From: Lachnospiraceae bacterium
Lineage (GTDB): Bacteria > Bacillota > Clostridia > Lachnospirales > Lachnospiraceae
Length of the DNA: 64,000 bases
Assembly (NCBI GenBank): GCA_017461725.1
Contig: JAFTXG010000003.1
Coordinates: 56,971 to 120,970 of the forward strand
Reading direction: 5' to 3'
Position numbers and translations under genes: made by a program. Below the pieces are notes generated by a model. That model was not told the DNA's origin. It worked only from the letters and a program-made list of their open reading frames with translations, and did no database searches. Each line of letters opens with the position of its first letter. Position 1 is the stretch's first letter. This document shows positions 25,620-33,845 of the stretch, piece by piece.

Positions 25620-27023
25620 TTACTTCAAGTTGTACATCGTGAGATACTTTCCGGTATTCCGGCACATTTCATCAAACAGCTTTCTTGCGTCCTCCATGCC
25701 ACAGGTAACCAGCGGATCGTTTGCAAATGCCGCAAAAATCTTCTCCACATTTCTCTGTGCAATGGCATCGGATACGTTTTCCTGCTCCACGCAGATTCTG
25801 GAGATCAGCGGGTAAATTTCCTGCGGGATCTCACCTGCAAATACCGGCTCCAGACTGTTTGCCCGAAATACCGCATTGGTCTCTACCACGGCTCCCAATG
25901 GAAGGTTCGGAATCTGCCCCCGGTTCGGAATATTTACGTTGGTAACCAGCTCACAAAGCCCCAGCAAGGCTCTGATCTGGTTTACACCTTCCTCACCGGT
26001 GCATTCAATCTTCGTCTCCTCCTCGCCGCTTAAGAGCCGCTCGCTTTTTGCCAGTCTGAGCTTTAACTCGCCTTTTCTCCAGTCCACAGTGGTCAGACCA
26101 AACCGCATCTCGGCCACTCGCTCAGGGCTTTCCAGATACCATTTGCCGGGACAAAATTCTGCCAGATGTCTGTCTCCGGCCGCTGCAATGTATCCGAATT
26201 TCAGGAACAGATCCATTTTTACCTTTTCCTGCGTAGCAAAACCGTTGTTAAACCAGTTATCATCTACAGGGTCCCACGCCACATGATACCCGTCTTTGTG
26301 CTCTTCGCAAAACTCCCGATAGTAAGGGAACAAATCGTGATTCTTATAGGTGGCAGAGGTCAGCCAGGTAAAGTGATTTACACCCACCGGGTTTACTTTG
26401 ATCTCATGGCGCTCCGGACGATCCTCGTGCAGCAATTCTTCCACCACGCGGCACAGGAACTTCTGCGTACCGAACACCTCATGACAGCATCCGAAGGCCT
26501 TGATCCGGGGAAATACCCGGTACAAAGTCTTCACGCACAGCGTCATAGGATTAGTATAATTGATCACCCATGCATCGGGTGAATAGGTTTTGATATTTTC
26601 CGCCAGCTCCTCATAGATCGGAATGGTACGCATGGCGCGCACAATACCACCGGGGCCGGAGGTGTCGCCCACAGACTGATAAATACCATACTTTTCCGGC
26701 GCATGCACATCCGAATCCATCTCATCAAAGGTTCCCGGCAAAATAGAGATGATTACAAAATCAGCACCGGTCAGCGCCTCGCCTATGGTATCGACTGCCT
26801 TGTAATTCCACACAGACTTTGCCCCTTTTGCAGAATTAAACTTATTTCCGATGATCTCGTTATTCTTCGCCGCCTGCTTATCAATATCGTACAGATAAAC
26901 ATCTCCACTGATATCGTCGCTGGACACCAGGTCACTCATCAATCCCCATGCCCATCCTCTGGAACCGCCGCCGATATAAGCAATCTTAATCTCTTCTACT
27001 CTGTTTTCCAAATACTTCATCAT
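25620..27023 (-). CDS. GH4 family glycosidase, probable alpha-galacturonidase
   Basis: A 467-residue NAD- and metal-dependent glycosidase of family GH4. The Rossmann motif is AYIGGGSRGWAWG near residue 12. The GH4 metal region GCCHEVFG lies near 192, and NYTNPMTL near 170. GH4 uses an oxidation-elimination mechanism. The best-known relative by gene context is the alpha-galacturonidase LplD; residence in a UxaABC operon makes release of galacturonate from small galacturonides likely. The start is 27023 or the adjacent ATG at 27020, both behind AAAAGGGG; the longer frame overlaps the upstream gene. Confidence 0.85.
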   Translation of the reverse strand: MMKYLENRVEEIKIAYIGGGSRGWAWGLMSDLVSSDDISGDVYLYDIDKQAAKNNEIIGNKFNSAKGAKSVWNYKAVDTIGEALTGADFVIISILPGTFDEMDSDVHAPEKYGIYQSVGDTSGPGGIVRAMRTIPIYEELAENIKTYSPDAWVINYTNPMTLCVKTLYRVFPRIKAFGCCHEVFGTQKFLCRVVEELLHEDRPERHEIKVNPVGVNHFTWLTSATYKNHDLFPYYREFCEEHKDGYHVAWDPVDDNWFNNGFATQEKVKMDLFLKFGYIAAAGDRHLAEFCPGKWYLESPERVAEMRFGLTTVDWRKGELKLRLAKSERLLSGEEETKIECTGEEGVNQIRALLGLCELVTNVNIPNRGQIPNLPLGAVVETNAVFRANSLEPVFAGEIPQEIYPLISRICVEQENVSDAIAQRNVEKIFAAFANDPLVTCGMEDARKLFDEMCRNTGKYLTMYNLK

Positions 27024-27036
27024 ATACCCCTTTTCC

Positions 27037-28011
27037 CTACAAATATTGCTGATTATCTTTCCACGAGCAATGCCGGCAGGCCACACATTTAGCCGCCATC
27101 ACCATAGCTCTGTACTTCTCACTCATTTCATTCATAAAGATATTCTCAAGACTTTCCACTTTCACATTGCCCGCCTTGAAATCATAAAAATCCGTGCAGT
27201 AGATCACGTTTCCATTCCAGGTCACATGGGCATGCCTAAACGGGGACAGGCAGTGTAAGTTCCCGCCTCCCCCGTGTTTTTTCTGAACGATGCTGAAATG
27301 ATAATTCCCTCGATCAATCTGCGACAGCAGAGAATCGACCTCATCGTGAAACTGCAGTCTTTCGTTGTTTTCCCAGGCATCAATGTAGTTCGCCCGTATA
27401 TCGAACTCCTCCAGCATCATTGCCTTGTAGCGCTGAATCTCTTCTGTGGTGAGCCCGATCATATCCTGCAGATACAGTTCATGGATGTTCATCCGATTCA
27501 GCTGTTCGAGAAACTCCGGAAGCTGATCAATCAGCTCCTCGGTAACCACCGACATCACTGTGATCTCCGGCTTTGTGAGCAGTGCCATGTTGGACGCCAC
27601 CTTCTCAAAAACGCCCTGACCTCTGATCGCATTATGTAACTCCGGCGGCCCGTCCAGTGACACAAAAATCCGCTGCACTGCCTCGTTGACCAGCCTGCTG
27701 TGTCGATCCAGCAGTACGCCATTCGTCACCATACCAACTTTGAACTTGTGTTCATGCAGCAATTCTGCGATTGCCGGGAAATGGGGAGACACTAAAGGCT
27801 CCCCACCCCACAGCATGATAAATGGTGAGATACCGGTTTTACTTCGATATTCTATGATGTCAAAGATAACATTTTCCCAGTTCTCCAAGGTCATCTCTTC
27901 CCCTGATGCATCAGAAAAAAAGCCCTTTTTCCCCCATTGTCCGCAGAAATAGCATCTCAGATTACAATTTCTTGTAATCTGAAGATGTATTTGTTCCAGT
28001 CTCTTTTCCAC
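27037..28011 (-). CDS. Radical SAM/SPASM domain protein
   Basis: A 324-residue protein. The radical SAM cluster motif is CNLRCYFCGQWG (Cys 16, 20, 23; CxxxCxxC), followed by the GGEPL motif near 70. The C-terminal SPASM-like part has cysteines in HCLSPF, YCTDF and CVACRHC, which would hold auxiliary iron-sulfur clusters. It sits between the GH57-like and GH4 genes, with gaps of 4 and 13 bases. SPASM enzymes usually modify peptides or proteins (for example sulfatase maturation), but no sulfatase or precursor peptide is visible. It might instead act on a carbohydrate or on an enzyme of the pathway; this is open. Confidence 0.88.
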   Translation of the reverse strand: MEKRLEQIHLQITRNCNLRCYFCGQWGKKGFFSDASGEEMTLENWENVIFDIIEYRSKTGISPFIMLWGGEPLVSPHFPAIAELLHEHKFKVGMVTNGVLLDRHSRLVNEAVQRIFVSLDGPPELHNAIRGQGVFEKVASNMALLTKPEITVMSVVTEELIDQLPEFLEQLNRMNIHELYLQDMIGLTTEEIQRYKAMMLEEFDIRANYIDAWENNERLQFHDEVDSLLSQIDRGNYHFSIVQKKHGGGGNLHCLSPFRHAHVTWNGNVIYCTDFYDFKAGNVKVESLENIFMNEMSEKYRAMVMAAKCVACRHCSWKDNQQYL

Positions 28012-28015
28012 TTCT

Positions 28016-29398
28016 CTATTCTCCGAAGTATTCCTTCGCCATCAGCAACGTATCGATTGCGCGGATCTGTGTCTCCATCAGGCTGGGAGAATACAGTCCC
28101 TTCTTCTGTGCAATGCCGCCCTTTTCCATGGCCTTCGCAATACAGCTGTTTGCCAGGTACATGTCATCCAGGGACTCTCTCACGTTGAATCTTCCAGGGC
28201 TTGTGGGTGCCGGAGGCCAACGGGAATCGGACACCCATGCGCTGGCGAGGGCCTTCATGGCATTGTCAAGGTCGATATCCAGATTGTTCAAATCCTGATC
28301 CAGCTTCTCCGCCACTGCCTTGATACCGTTTAAAATGGAAATACATACCGGGTCCATGATCCGGGAATACTCGGTATTCGCCCAGGCTTTCGCCGTGCCG
28401 CCGTGCCATGCCACACCGTTTTCAATATTGTCCACGTATTCGTTTTCAAACACATCGTCCAGAACCTCGCTGGGAAGCACAAATTCATAACCGGCATCCT
28501 TCGCTGCGTCCAAAATTTCTTTAAAACGAGTCACACTCTCCGGCTCCTCCTCAAAGAAGCGGGCCTGATTGAACTGCTTTACATAGAAATATGCGCTGGA
28601 ACCGATGTACTCCGCATCCTCCGCATAGGGCATGATAAAGCTTCCGGTCTCTGCAATGCGGCCCTTCCAGGTTTCAAGCATCTGCTTGATTTCGCCCATG
28701 TTGATCGGCTCCGCACGGAGACCTTCTGTCGCACCCATGAGATACCAGAGCAGCAGGTTAGCCATACAGTCGCTTCGGAAAATCAGCTTTAGCCCGTTGG
28801 GTGCCACAGACGCATTGGTGATAAACTTCAAAAATTCAGGCTTGTCCTTGATATACTCCTCGATCTTAAACAGGTGATTTTTGTTGCTGTGGCCCGCCAC
28901 GTCAAACTGCAGGCCTGTCGCCTTTCGGATATCTTCGAAAGACAGCATCAGGGAATCCGCGTCCATGATCAGTGCTTTTAAGCCAGCCTCCTTGTACACA
29001 TCGGGAATATAGCTTGCCCATCCACACTCCGGATTCCAACCGATCTCCGGTCTCTTGCCTGTGTGCTGCTCCCACACATCCATGGAATGTTTCATGGAAT
29101 GGAGGCATACTTCCTTAGGAATATTGGCGAGCATGAAGTGGATATACGGAGAGCATACCGGCTCGACCCTTCCTTCCTTCACCAGCTTTCTCAGCTTAGC
29201 CAACACCTCCGGTGCCTGCTTCGCCATCTCGTCGATGGTGATACCGCTGGCCTCAAAGGCAATGCGGTAATCCCCCTCCGCTACCAAATCAAAGAGCTTT
29301 TCATAGCAGTTTTTCATCACCCACTGTCTCTTTTCCGGAGCTAACTGGGAATATTGGATATTTGCATGGGGTAAAAAGATAATTTTCGGTTTATTCAT
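28016..29398 (-). CDS. GH57-like glycoside hydrolase family protein
   Basis: A 460-residue protein resembling family GH57 and related seven-stranded barrel enzymes. The N-terminal motif LPHANIQYSQL occupies the place of the GH57 HxH motif, but only one His is present. GWNPECGWAS near residue 120 contains a Glu at the expected nucleophile region, and MPYAEDAEYIG near 230 supplies acidic residues. The canonical motifs are therefore only partly conserved, and the substrate is uncertain. There is no signal peptide, so it acts inside the cell. The start overlaps the stop of the isomerase gene by four bases. It is grouped tightly with the radical SAM gene. Confidence 0.6.
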   Translation of the reverse strand: MNKPKIIFLPHANIQYSQLAPEKRQWVMKNCYEKLFDLVAEGDYRIAFEASGITIDEMAKQAPEVLAKLRKLVKEGRVEPVCSPYIHFMLANIPKEVCLHSMKHSMDVWEQHTGKRPEIGWNPECGWASYIPDVYKEAGLKALIMDADSLMLSFEDIRKATGLQFDVAGHSNKNHLFKIEEYIKDKPEFLKFITNASVAPNGLKLIFRSDCMANLLLWYLMGATEGLRAEPINMGEIKQMLETWKGRIAETGSFIMPYAEDAEYIGSSAYFYVKQFNQARFFEEEPESVTRFKEILDAAKDAGYEFVLPSEVLDDVFENEYVDNIENGVAWHGGTAKAWANTEYSRIMDPVCISILNGIKAVAEKLDQDLNNLDIDLDNAMKALASAWVSDSRWPPAPTSPGRFNVRESLDDMYLANSCIAKAMEKGGIAQKKGLYSPSLMETQIRAIDTLLMAKEYFGE

Positions 29399-30225
29399 TG
29401 GTTTTCCTCCTGTTTTTCCATCATCTTGATGTAGGCATAGGACTTCTTCAGTCCTTCCTCCACGTCCTCCACGTTCTCATACTCAAACAGTGCCGGACCC
29501 TCAAAATCACTCATAACCGCCAGAATAGCGGTCCAGTCCATATCACTGTCCCCGCAATAGGACGGCCTTAAGTGTCCGCTTGGAAGCTTGGCGAAATCCT
29601 TGAAATGTGCATAGCCTATCCGATCTTTGAACTCCACATAAAAGCTCTCCGGATTCGTATGGCCCACTGCATACAGATTTGCCGGGTCGAAACAGATCTT
29701 CGCGTTATCCGGAAGGCTGCTCGCCATACGTCTCAGCGATTCCATATCCGTGGTGGTGCTGTGGAAATGCTCCACTCCGTCGGCAAAGCCGTTTACACCG
29801 CCGTGGGTCTCAATAACCGGAACAACGCCCTTTTCCTCTGCATATTCACAAACCACCCGAAGGGCGTCAAGCATACGCTGATGCATCGCCTCCGTCACCT
29901 CCGCCAGTGCAGTGAATCCCGCAAAGATCCGCAGATAACGAATCCCCAGCTTTTCGCAGATATCGACCACCCGCTTAACTTTTCCTACATCCTCCGCGCT
30001 GACAGTGAAATCATTGCCGGTGGCCGCACACATGATATCCACCCCATAGGCCGCTGCCAGCCCCTTGATTTTCACCAGTTCCTCATCCGTCACATCCATA
30101 GACACATCCGCCGGAGCATTGGCGATCCCCAGCTCCAGCACCTTAAGGCCCATGTCTTTAGTGATCCTCAGCTGCTCCTCCAGTGGGGTTTCGCGCAGTC
30201 CCCACGCTGCATTTCCAAATATCAT
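29395..30225 (-). CDS. Sugar phosphate isomerase/epimerase (AP-endonuclease 2 family TIM barrel)
   Basis: A 276-residue TIM-barrel protein of the xylose-isomerase-like family. Typical metal-site stretches are VIETHGGVN near residue 145, CFDPANLYAVGH near 180, YAHFKDF near 208 and FEYEN near 250. Members isomerise or epimerise sugars and inositols. The start at 30225 comes one base after the dehydrogenase stop, with GGAG just upstream, showing translational coupling. A longer frame overlaps the dehydrogenase gene and was not accepted. The dehydrogenase/isomerase pair suggests conversion of an unusual sugar or sugar acid. Confidence 0.85.
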   Translation of the reverse strand: MIFGNAAWGLRETPLEEQLRITKDMGLKVLELGIANAPADVSMDVTDEELVKIKGLAAAYGVDIMCAATGNDFTVSAEDVGKVKRVVDICEKLGIRYLRIFAGFTALAEVTEAMHQRMLDALRVVCEYAEEKGVVPVIETHGGVNGFADGVEHFHSTTTDMESLRRMASSLPDNAKICFDPANLYAVGHTNPESFYVEFKDRIGYAHFKDFAKLPSGHLRPSYCGDSDMDWTAILAVMSDFEGPALFEYENVEDVEEGLKKSYAYIKMMEKQEENQ

Positions 30226-30226
30226 C

Positions 30227-31303
30227 CTACTTACTCCAGTCAAACAGAATTTTGAAGCAGTCCGCTCCTGCCTTTTCCTGATACTCAAAGGCTTCCTTGC
30301 ACTTGGACACCGGCCACACCTCATAGGGCAGCCCAGAGGTATCAAATTTGCCCTCGCTGATCCACTGAAGCACCTGCTCCTTACAGCCAGCGCGCAGTGC
30401 ACAGGTCATGGTAATGGTTGCGTTCTTTACAAACCATCTGTGATAATGGTCAAAAATAATCTTGTCCGGGTAATCGCCCTGCAAATGGATATGTGCCGGG
30501 ATATCATCATCTCCCCAGCCGCCGTCCTTGATCAGTCGATGTAAACCTCCTACAACCTCCGGATTGCCGGAGCACTCCATGAGCTGGTCAGCCATCTTTC
30601 CGTTGGTTGCCTCACGGATCACGCTCTCCGCCTCCTCCGGGCTGCACACGATATCCGCATATTTCGCCGCGATACTTCTTCTGAAGGCATTTCGCTCCAC
30701 GGAGATCACCTGCAGCGTCGGCTCCAGAATCTTCAGTTCCTGGATCGCTGAGATGCCCACCATACCGGCACCGATCACCACGATAGTCTCATGAGGTCTC
30801 AATGTCAGACGCTTGATCCCCTTTAACGGCACGCAGGCCAGATAAGCAAGCACCGCCTGCTCGTAGGACACATTGTCCGGGATCTTTACCATATAGTCGA
30901 ACTGATCATTGGTGGTGAAGGAATCCTTGATGGTATACTCACTGCCGCCGCCCCAGGCTGCACAGACATCCCCATACTGTCTGCACTCGTTAATCATCAC
31001 CCGGTCACCGACCTTTAAGTTTCTGGCACTCTCCGGGATTCTGCTTAAATCCGTGCCTGCCTCCGGCACCGCTACCACAATACCTGCGGTCTCATAGCCG
31101 GGCACCAGCGGATAATAACACTGCTCCGGATGCTGCATACCTTTATAGGTCTTCATGTCCGTGCCGGTGGAAATCGCACTGAAAAGTGTCTTTGCCACAA
31201 AGGCATCCGGCCTCGGCTCCGTCAGCTGAATATTTCGTAAATTTGCCACATGCGGCCGTTCGATGACTACTGCGCGAGTGGTTTTGTAATCTGTAATCTT
31301 CAT
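30227..31303 (-). CDS. Zinc-binding medium-chain dehydrogenase
   Basis: A 358-residue alcohol/polyol dehydrogenase family protein. The family pattern GYETAGIVV, the catalytic-domain loop NECRQYGDVCAAWGGG and the Rossmann motif VIGAGMVGISAIQEL near 188 are seen. The usual Cys-His zinc pair is not plain, so the zinc site may be altered. It probably oxidises a hydroxyl of a sugar or sugar acid with NAD(P). AAAGGA precedes the ATG at 31303. This is the first gene of the uronate unit, behind the shared promoter motif at 31357-31403. Confidence 0.82.
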   Translation of the reverse strand: MKITDYKTTRAVVIERPHVANLRNIQLTEPRPDAFVAKTLFSAISTGTDMKTYKGMQHPEQCYYPLVPGYETAGIVVAVPEAGTDLSRIPESARNLKVGDRVMINECRQYGDVCAAWGGGSEYTIKDSFTTNDQFDYMVKIPDNVSYEQAVLAYLACVPLKGIKRLTLRPHETIVVIGAGMVGISAIQELKILEPTLQVISVERNAFRRSIAAKYADIVCSPEEAESVIREATNGKMADQLMECSGNPEVVGGLHRLIKDGGWGDDDIPAHIHLQGDYPDKIIFDHYHRWFVKNATITMTCALRAGCKEQVLQWISEGKFDTSGLPYEVWPVSKCKEAFEYQEKAGADCFKILFDWSK

Positions 31304-31356
31304 ACTCTTATCCTTTCTGTGAATCAGTTTCAACATACGCCCTTTTAGCTACCCTC

Positions 31357-31403
31357 ATTTTAACATGGCCCTTTTTTTATAAAAGTGTTATATTTTCTAA
31401 CAC
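31357..31403 (-). promoter_or_regulatory. Promoter and operator (copy A) of the uronate operon
   Basis: The 19-bp near-palindrome GTGTTAGAAAATATAACAC (31385-31403) is followed 22 bases later by the extended -10 element TGTTAAAAT (hexamer 31357-31362). The -35 region is poor. The palindrome centre would lie near -44, a position typical of activator sites. Copy B (33717-33763) has the same spacing. Confidence 0.7.
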
Positions 31404-31415
31404 TTGAGCACCTAT

Positions 31416-32150
31416 TTATTCAGTCTCAAATTCATCCCCGTCACAGGCAATATGTACCGGATAGGGGAGTTGGGGAATGACCCGATCCATCACTTCCAGA
31501 TTTTGCCTGTGCTTATGGGTAAAGATCATCTGCTTTGTCTGAATGGATTTAAACAGCTCTATGTGCTCCTCTATGTGGAAATGGGTCAATTCCGATACGA
31601 CCACGTCCCACTCCTCGTTCTGAGCTTCTTTGGGGAAATCATGCATATCCCCGCACACATCACCGGTGAACAGAATCTTTTTGTTTTCCTTTTTCAGTTC
31701 AAAGCGGTAAGCATAGGTGGGATATCCCTTGATGTGATCGGTGAGAATGCCGGAAACCCGTATATCTTCGTTCTCAAAAAACACACCGGGTGCAGATACA
31801 TCAAATTGGATCCGGTCATTCTTTGTCCTCCCGTGTATCGCTCTGACCCAGGCCAAAAACGCCTCAATTCCTGCCTTTTCCGGAAAGAAAAAGGTGGCAC
31901 AGGCCGTCGAGGTTCTCCGTCCAAAGTCCTTTAACACCGAGGAAAGGGATGCCACATGATCCTCATGCATGTGGGTGATAAAAATCCCGCGGACATGATC
32001 TAAGCTTTTCCCCTTGTTTTTCATCAGTGCCTCCACCGGCGCACCGCAGTCGATCAGATAGTAGGCCCCACCGGTTTCCAACAATGTGGCGGTGCAAAAA
32101 CATCCCACCTCCACAAAACCGTGAGACGTTCCCAAAAAGACCAGTTTCAT
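31416..32150 (-). CDS. MBL-fold metal-dependent hydrolase
   Basis: A 244-residue metallo-beta-lactamase fold protein. Metal ligands are THMHEDHV (HxHxDH, about 59-64), FTGDVCGD near 162 and a late His (THKHR). It resembles ribonuclease Z-like and other small hydrolases; the substrate is unknown. The start overlaps the stop of the serine hydrolase gene by four bases (ATGA), so the two form an operon. The shared promoter motif upstream links them to the uronate operon. Confidence 0.85.
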   Translation of the reverse strand: MKLVFLGTSHGFVEVGCFCTATLLETGGAYYLIDCGAPVEALMKNKGKSLDHVRGIFITHMHEDHVASLSSVLKDFGRRTSTACATFFFPEKAGIEAFLAWVRAIHGRTKNDRIQFDVSAPGVFFENEDIRVSGILTDHIKGYPTYAYRFELKKENKKILFTGDVCGDMHDFPKEAQNEEWDVVVSELTHFHIEEHIELFKSIQTKQMIFTHKHRQNLEVMDRVIPQLPYPVHIACDGDEFETE

Positions 32151-33643
32151 TTTTCACATCCTCCTTCACCATCCTGAGCCCTGCCGCTCATATATCCCTG
32201 ATATTCCTCCAAAAACGCTTCTGCGTTTTTTTGCATATAGACGCCGACCTCGTCCCCTTTGAACCCAAACTCCATACTCAAATTTCCGAAATACTTATCG
32301 ATAATCTGTACCTTGATCCGCAGTTTTCTCTCCTCCGGCCAGTCGGCGGAGACCGCGCAGTCGTATCGATGGCCGGGTTCGGGAATGGTTGCGGTCAGAT
32401 CCGAGTATCCCTCCTGGGGAAATTTGGCAAATTCATTGTGGCCGAAACCGAAGGGCAGTTTTTTGACCCCCTGGGTATTTTCATAGGTAAGCACACCCTT
32501 ATCCCCGTCCAGGTCAAAGCGCATCCACCGGACACCCATGGGATTTTCCTCAAACACAAAGGTCCTTCCATGGATCTGTGGCACATATGCACTGGTGGGA
32601 TTTCCCCTCAGGCTGAACAGACTGAGTCCCCGGATATGCGCCTCAAGCTGTGACCGGGCTGCATCATCCTCCGGCAAACATTCCCCCAGATGCTTCACGA
32701 TGGACTCGTAAAGCACATGGTAGAGCAGCGCACGGGTGGCAGGGGCATGTCCTTGATTGTCCGAATTGATAATAAAAATAAAATCCTTCTCCCGATCGCA
32801 GATGGCAAACTGATCACCCATACCGACGAACGCAAACCCATCATTAGGCGCCTTCCAGATCTGATATCCATAGCCGTAGGAATCGTATGCCACCATCCCG
32901 TCGTGATCGTTGGACACCTGCTTTTTCGTGGCCTCTCTTAAAAACTCCTCATTCATATACCTGACGCCGTCGATCACGCCGCCATCCATCACAAATCGCG
33001 CAAACACCAACAAATCTCTTGCGGTACACATGACTCCGGAGTCTCCGAATGAATAACCGCCCGGACACTGTAAACAGTACGCGTCCGCCGAAAATCCTCC
33101 CGCAAGTAAAAACCGCTCTTTCAGATACTCCAAAAACGGTTTTCCGGTGAGCTTCTCCACGATCATTCCCAGCATAAAGGAACCCGGGCTGTCATACTCC
33201 CAGGTCGTACCCGGAACACGCTTTGCGGGTTTTCGAAAATAGACCTCACCCCGATCCTCTGTTCCGGACGCAAACCAGTATACATGGTCCGTCAGACCGG
33301 TTTCCATGACGAGCATATCCCGTATGGTCATGCTCCTCAGCTTTTCATCGGTCTGCCCGTTTACATATTCCGGAAAAAAGGTTATGAATTTATCATCCAG
33401 ACTTAACAGCCCGTCCTCCGCCGCAAGTCCGATGGCCACCGCCACAAAGCTTTTGGAAACGGAGTACATTCTATGCTTAAAGTCCCGATGAAAGGGCGCG
33501 TAGTACCCTTCCGCAAAAATATCCGTCCCTCTGGCCATAATCACGCTGTGGGTACAAAAATGATACCTCTCCAGCGTCTGAAAAAACTCCAACACTCTCC
33601 GCGATGAAATCCCCGCCTGCTCCGGTGTTATCTCTCTGAACAT
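32147..33643 (-). CDS. Beta-lactamase-like serine hydrolase (class C fold)
   Basis: A 498-residue cytoplasmic protein without signal peptide. The catalytic SxxK motif is SVSK (in RMYSVSKSFVAVAIG, near residue 65); YDSPGS near 150 occupies the Tyr-x-Asn-like position. Such proteins are often esterases rather than beta-lactamases, and in a pectin locus an ester-hydrolysing role is plausible. The C-terminal 170 residues form a separate beta-rich domain. It is the first gene of a two-gene unit behind promoter copy B. Confidence 0.82.
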   Translation of the reverse strand: MFREITPEQAGISSRRVLEFFQTLERYHFCTHSVIMARGTDIFAEGYYAPFHRDFKHRMYSVSKSFVAVAIGLAAEDGLLSLDDKFITFFPEYVNGQTDEKLRSMTIRDMLVMETGLTDHVYWFASGTEDRGEVYFRKPAKRVPGTTWEYDSPGSFMLGMIVEKLTGKPFLEYLKERFLLAGGFSADAYCLQCPGGYSFGDSGVMCTARDLLVFARFVMDGGVIDGVRYMNEEFLREATKKQVSNDHDGMVAYDSYGYGYQIWKAPNDGFAFVGMGDQFAICDREKDFIFIINSDNQGHAPATRALLYHVLYESIVKHLGECLPEDDAARSQLEAHIRGLSLFSLRGNPTSAYVPQIHGRTFVFEENPMGVRWMRFDLDGDKGVLTYENTQGVKKLPFGFGHNEFAKFPQEGYSDLTATIPEPGHRYDCAVSADWPEERKLRIKVQIIDKYFGNLSMEFGFKGDEVGVYMQKNAEAFLEEYQGYMSGRAQDGEGGCEK

Positions 33644-33716
33644 CTAACTCACCTCTCCACAGCCAAACATTTTCCTCCAAAACAATGGAAAAATCTGCAC
33701 GCATGTATTCAATTTC

Positions 33717-33763
33717 ATTTTATCACGGGGCATTTTTAATAAAAGTGTTATATTTTATAACAC
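33717..33763 (-). promoter_or_regulatory. Promoter and operator (copy B) of the serine hydrolase operon
   Basis: GTGTTATAAAATATAACAC (33745-33763) is a perfect palindrome with 8-bp arms. The extended -10 TGATAAAAT (hexamer 33717-33722) follows 22 bases downstream, exactly as in copy A. The intervening TTTTAT and AAAAA tracts are also conserved. The divergent kinase gene starts 83 bases to the right, so it might be affected too. Confidence 0.7.
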
Positions 33764-33845
33764 CCTGACCCCCATTTTTTCCTATTTCCTAAGTCTGGTT
33801 TTTGTTGTATAATTGTGTTATTACCACTGATTCGGAGCGACGACC

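Noticed and set aside
32147..33643. Antibiotic-resistance beta-lactamase
   Set aside because: There is no signal peptide, the KTG motif is not clear, and the context is carbohydrate use; an esterase-like role fits better.
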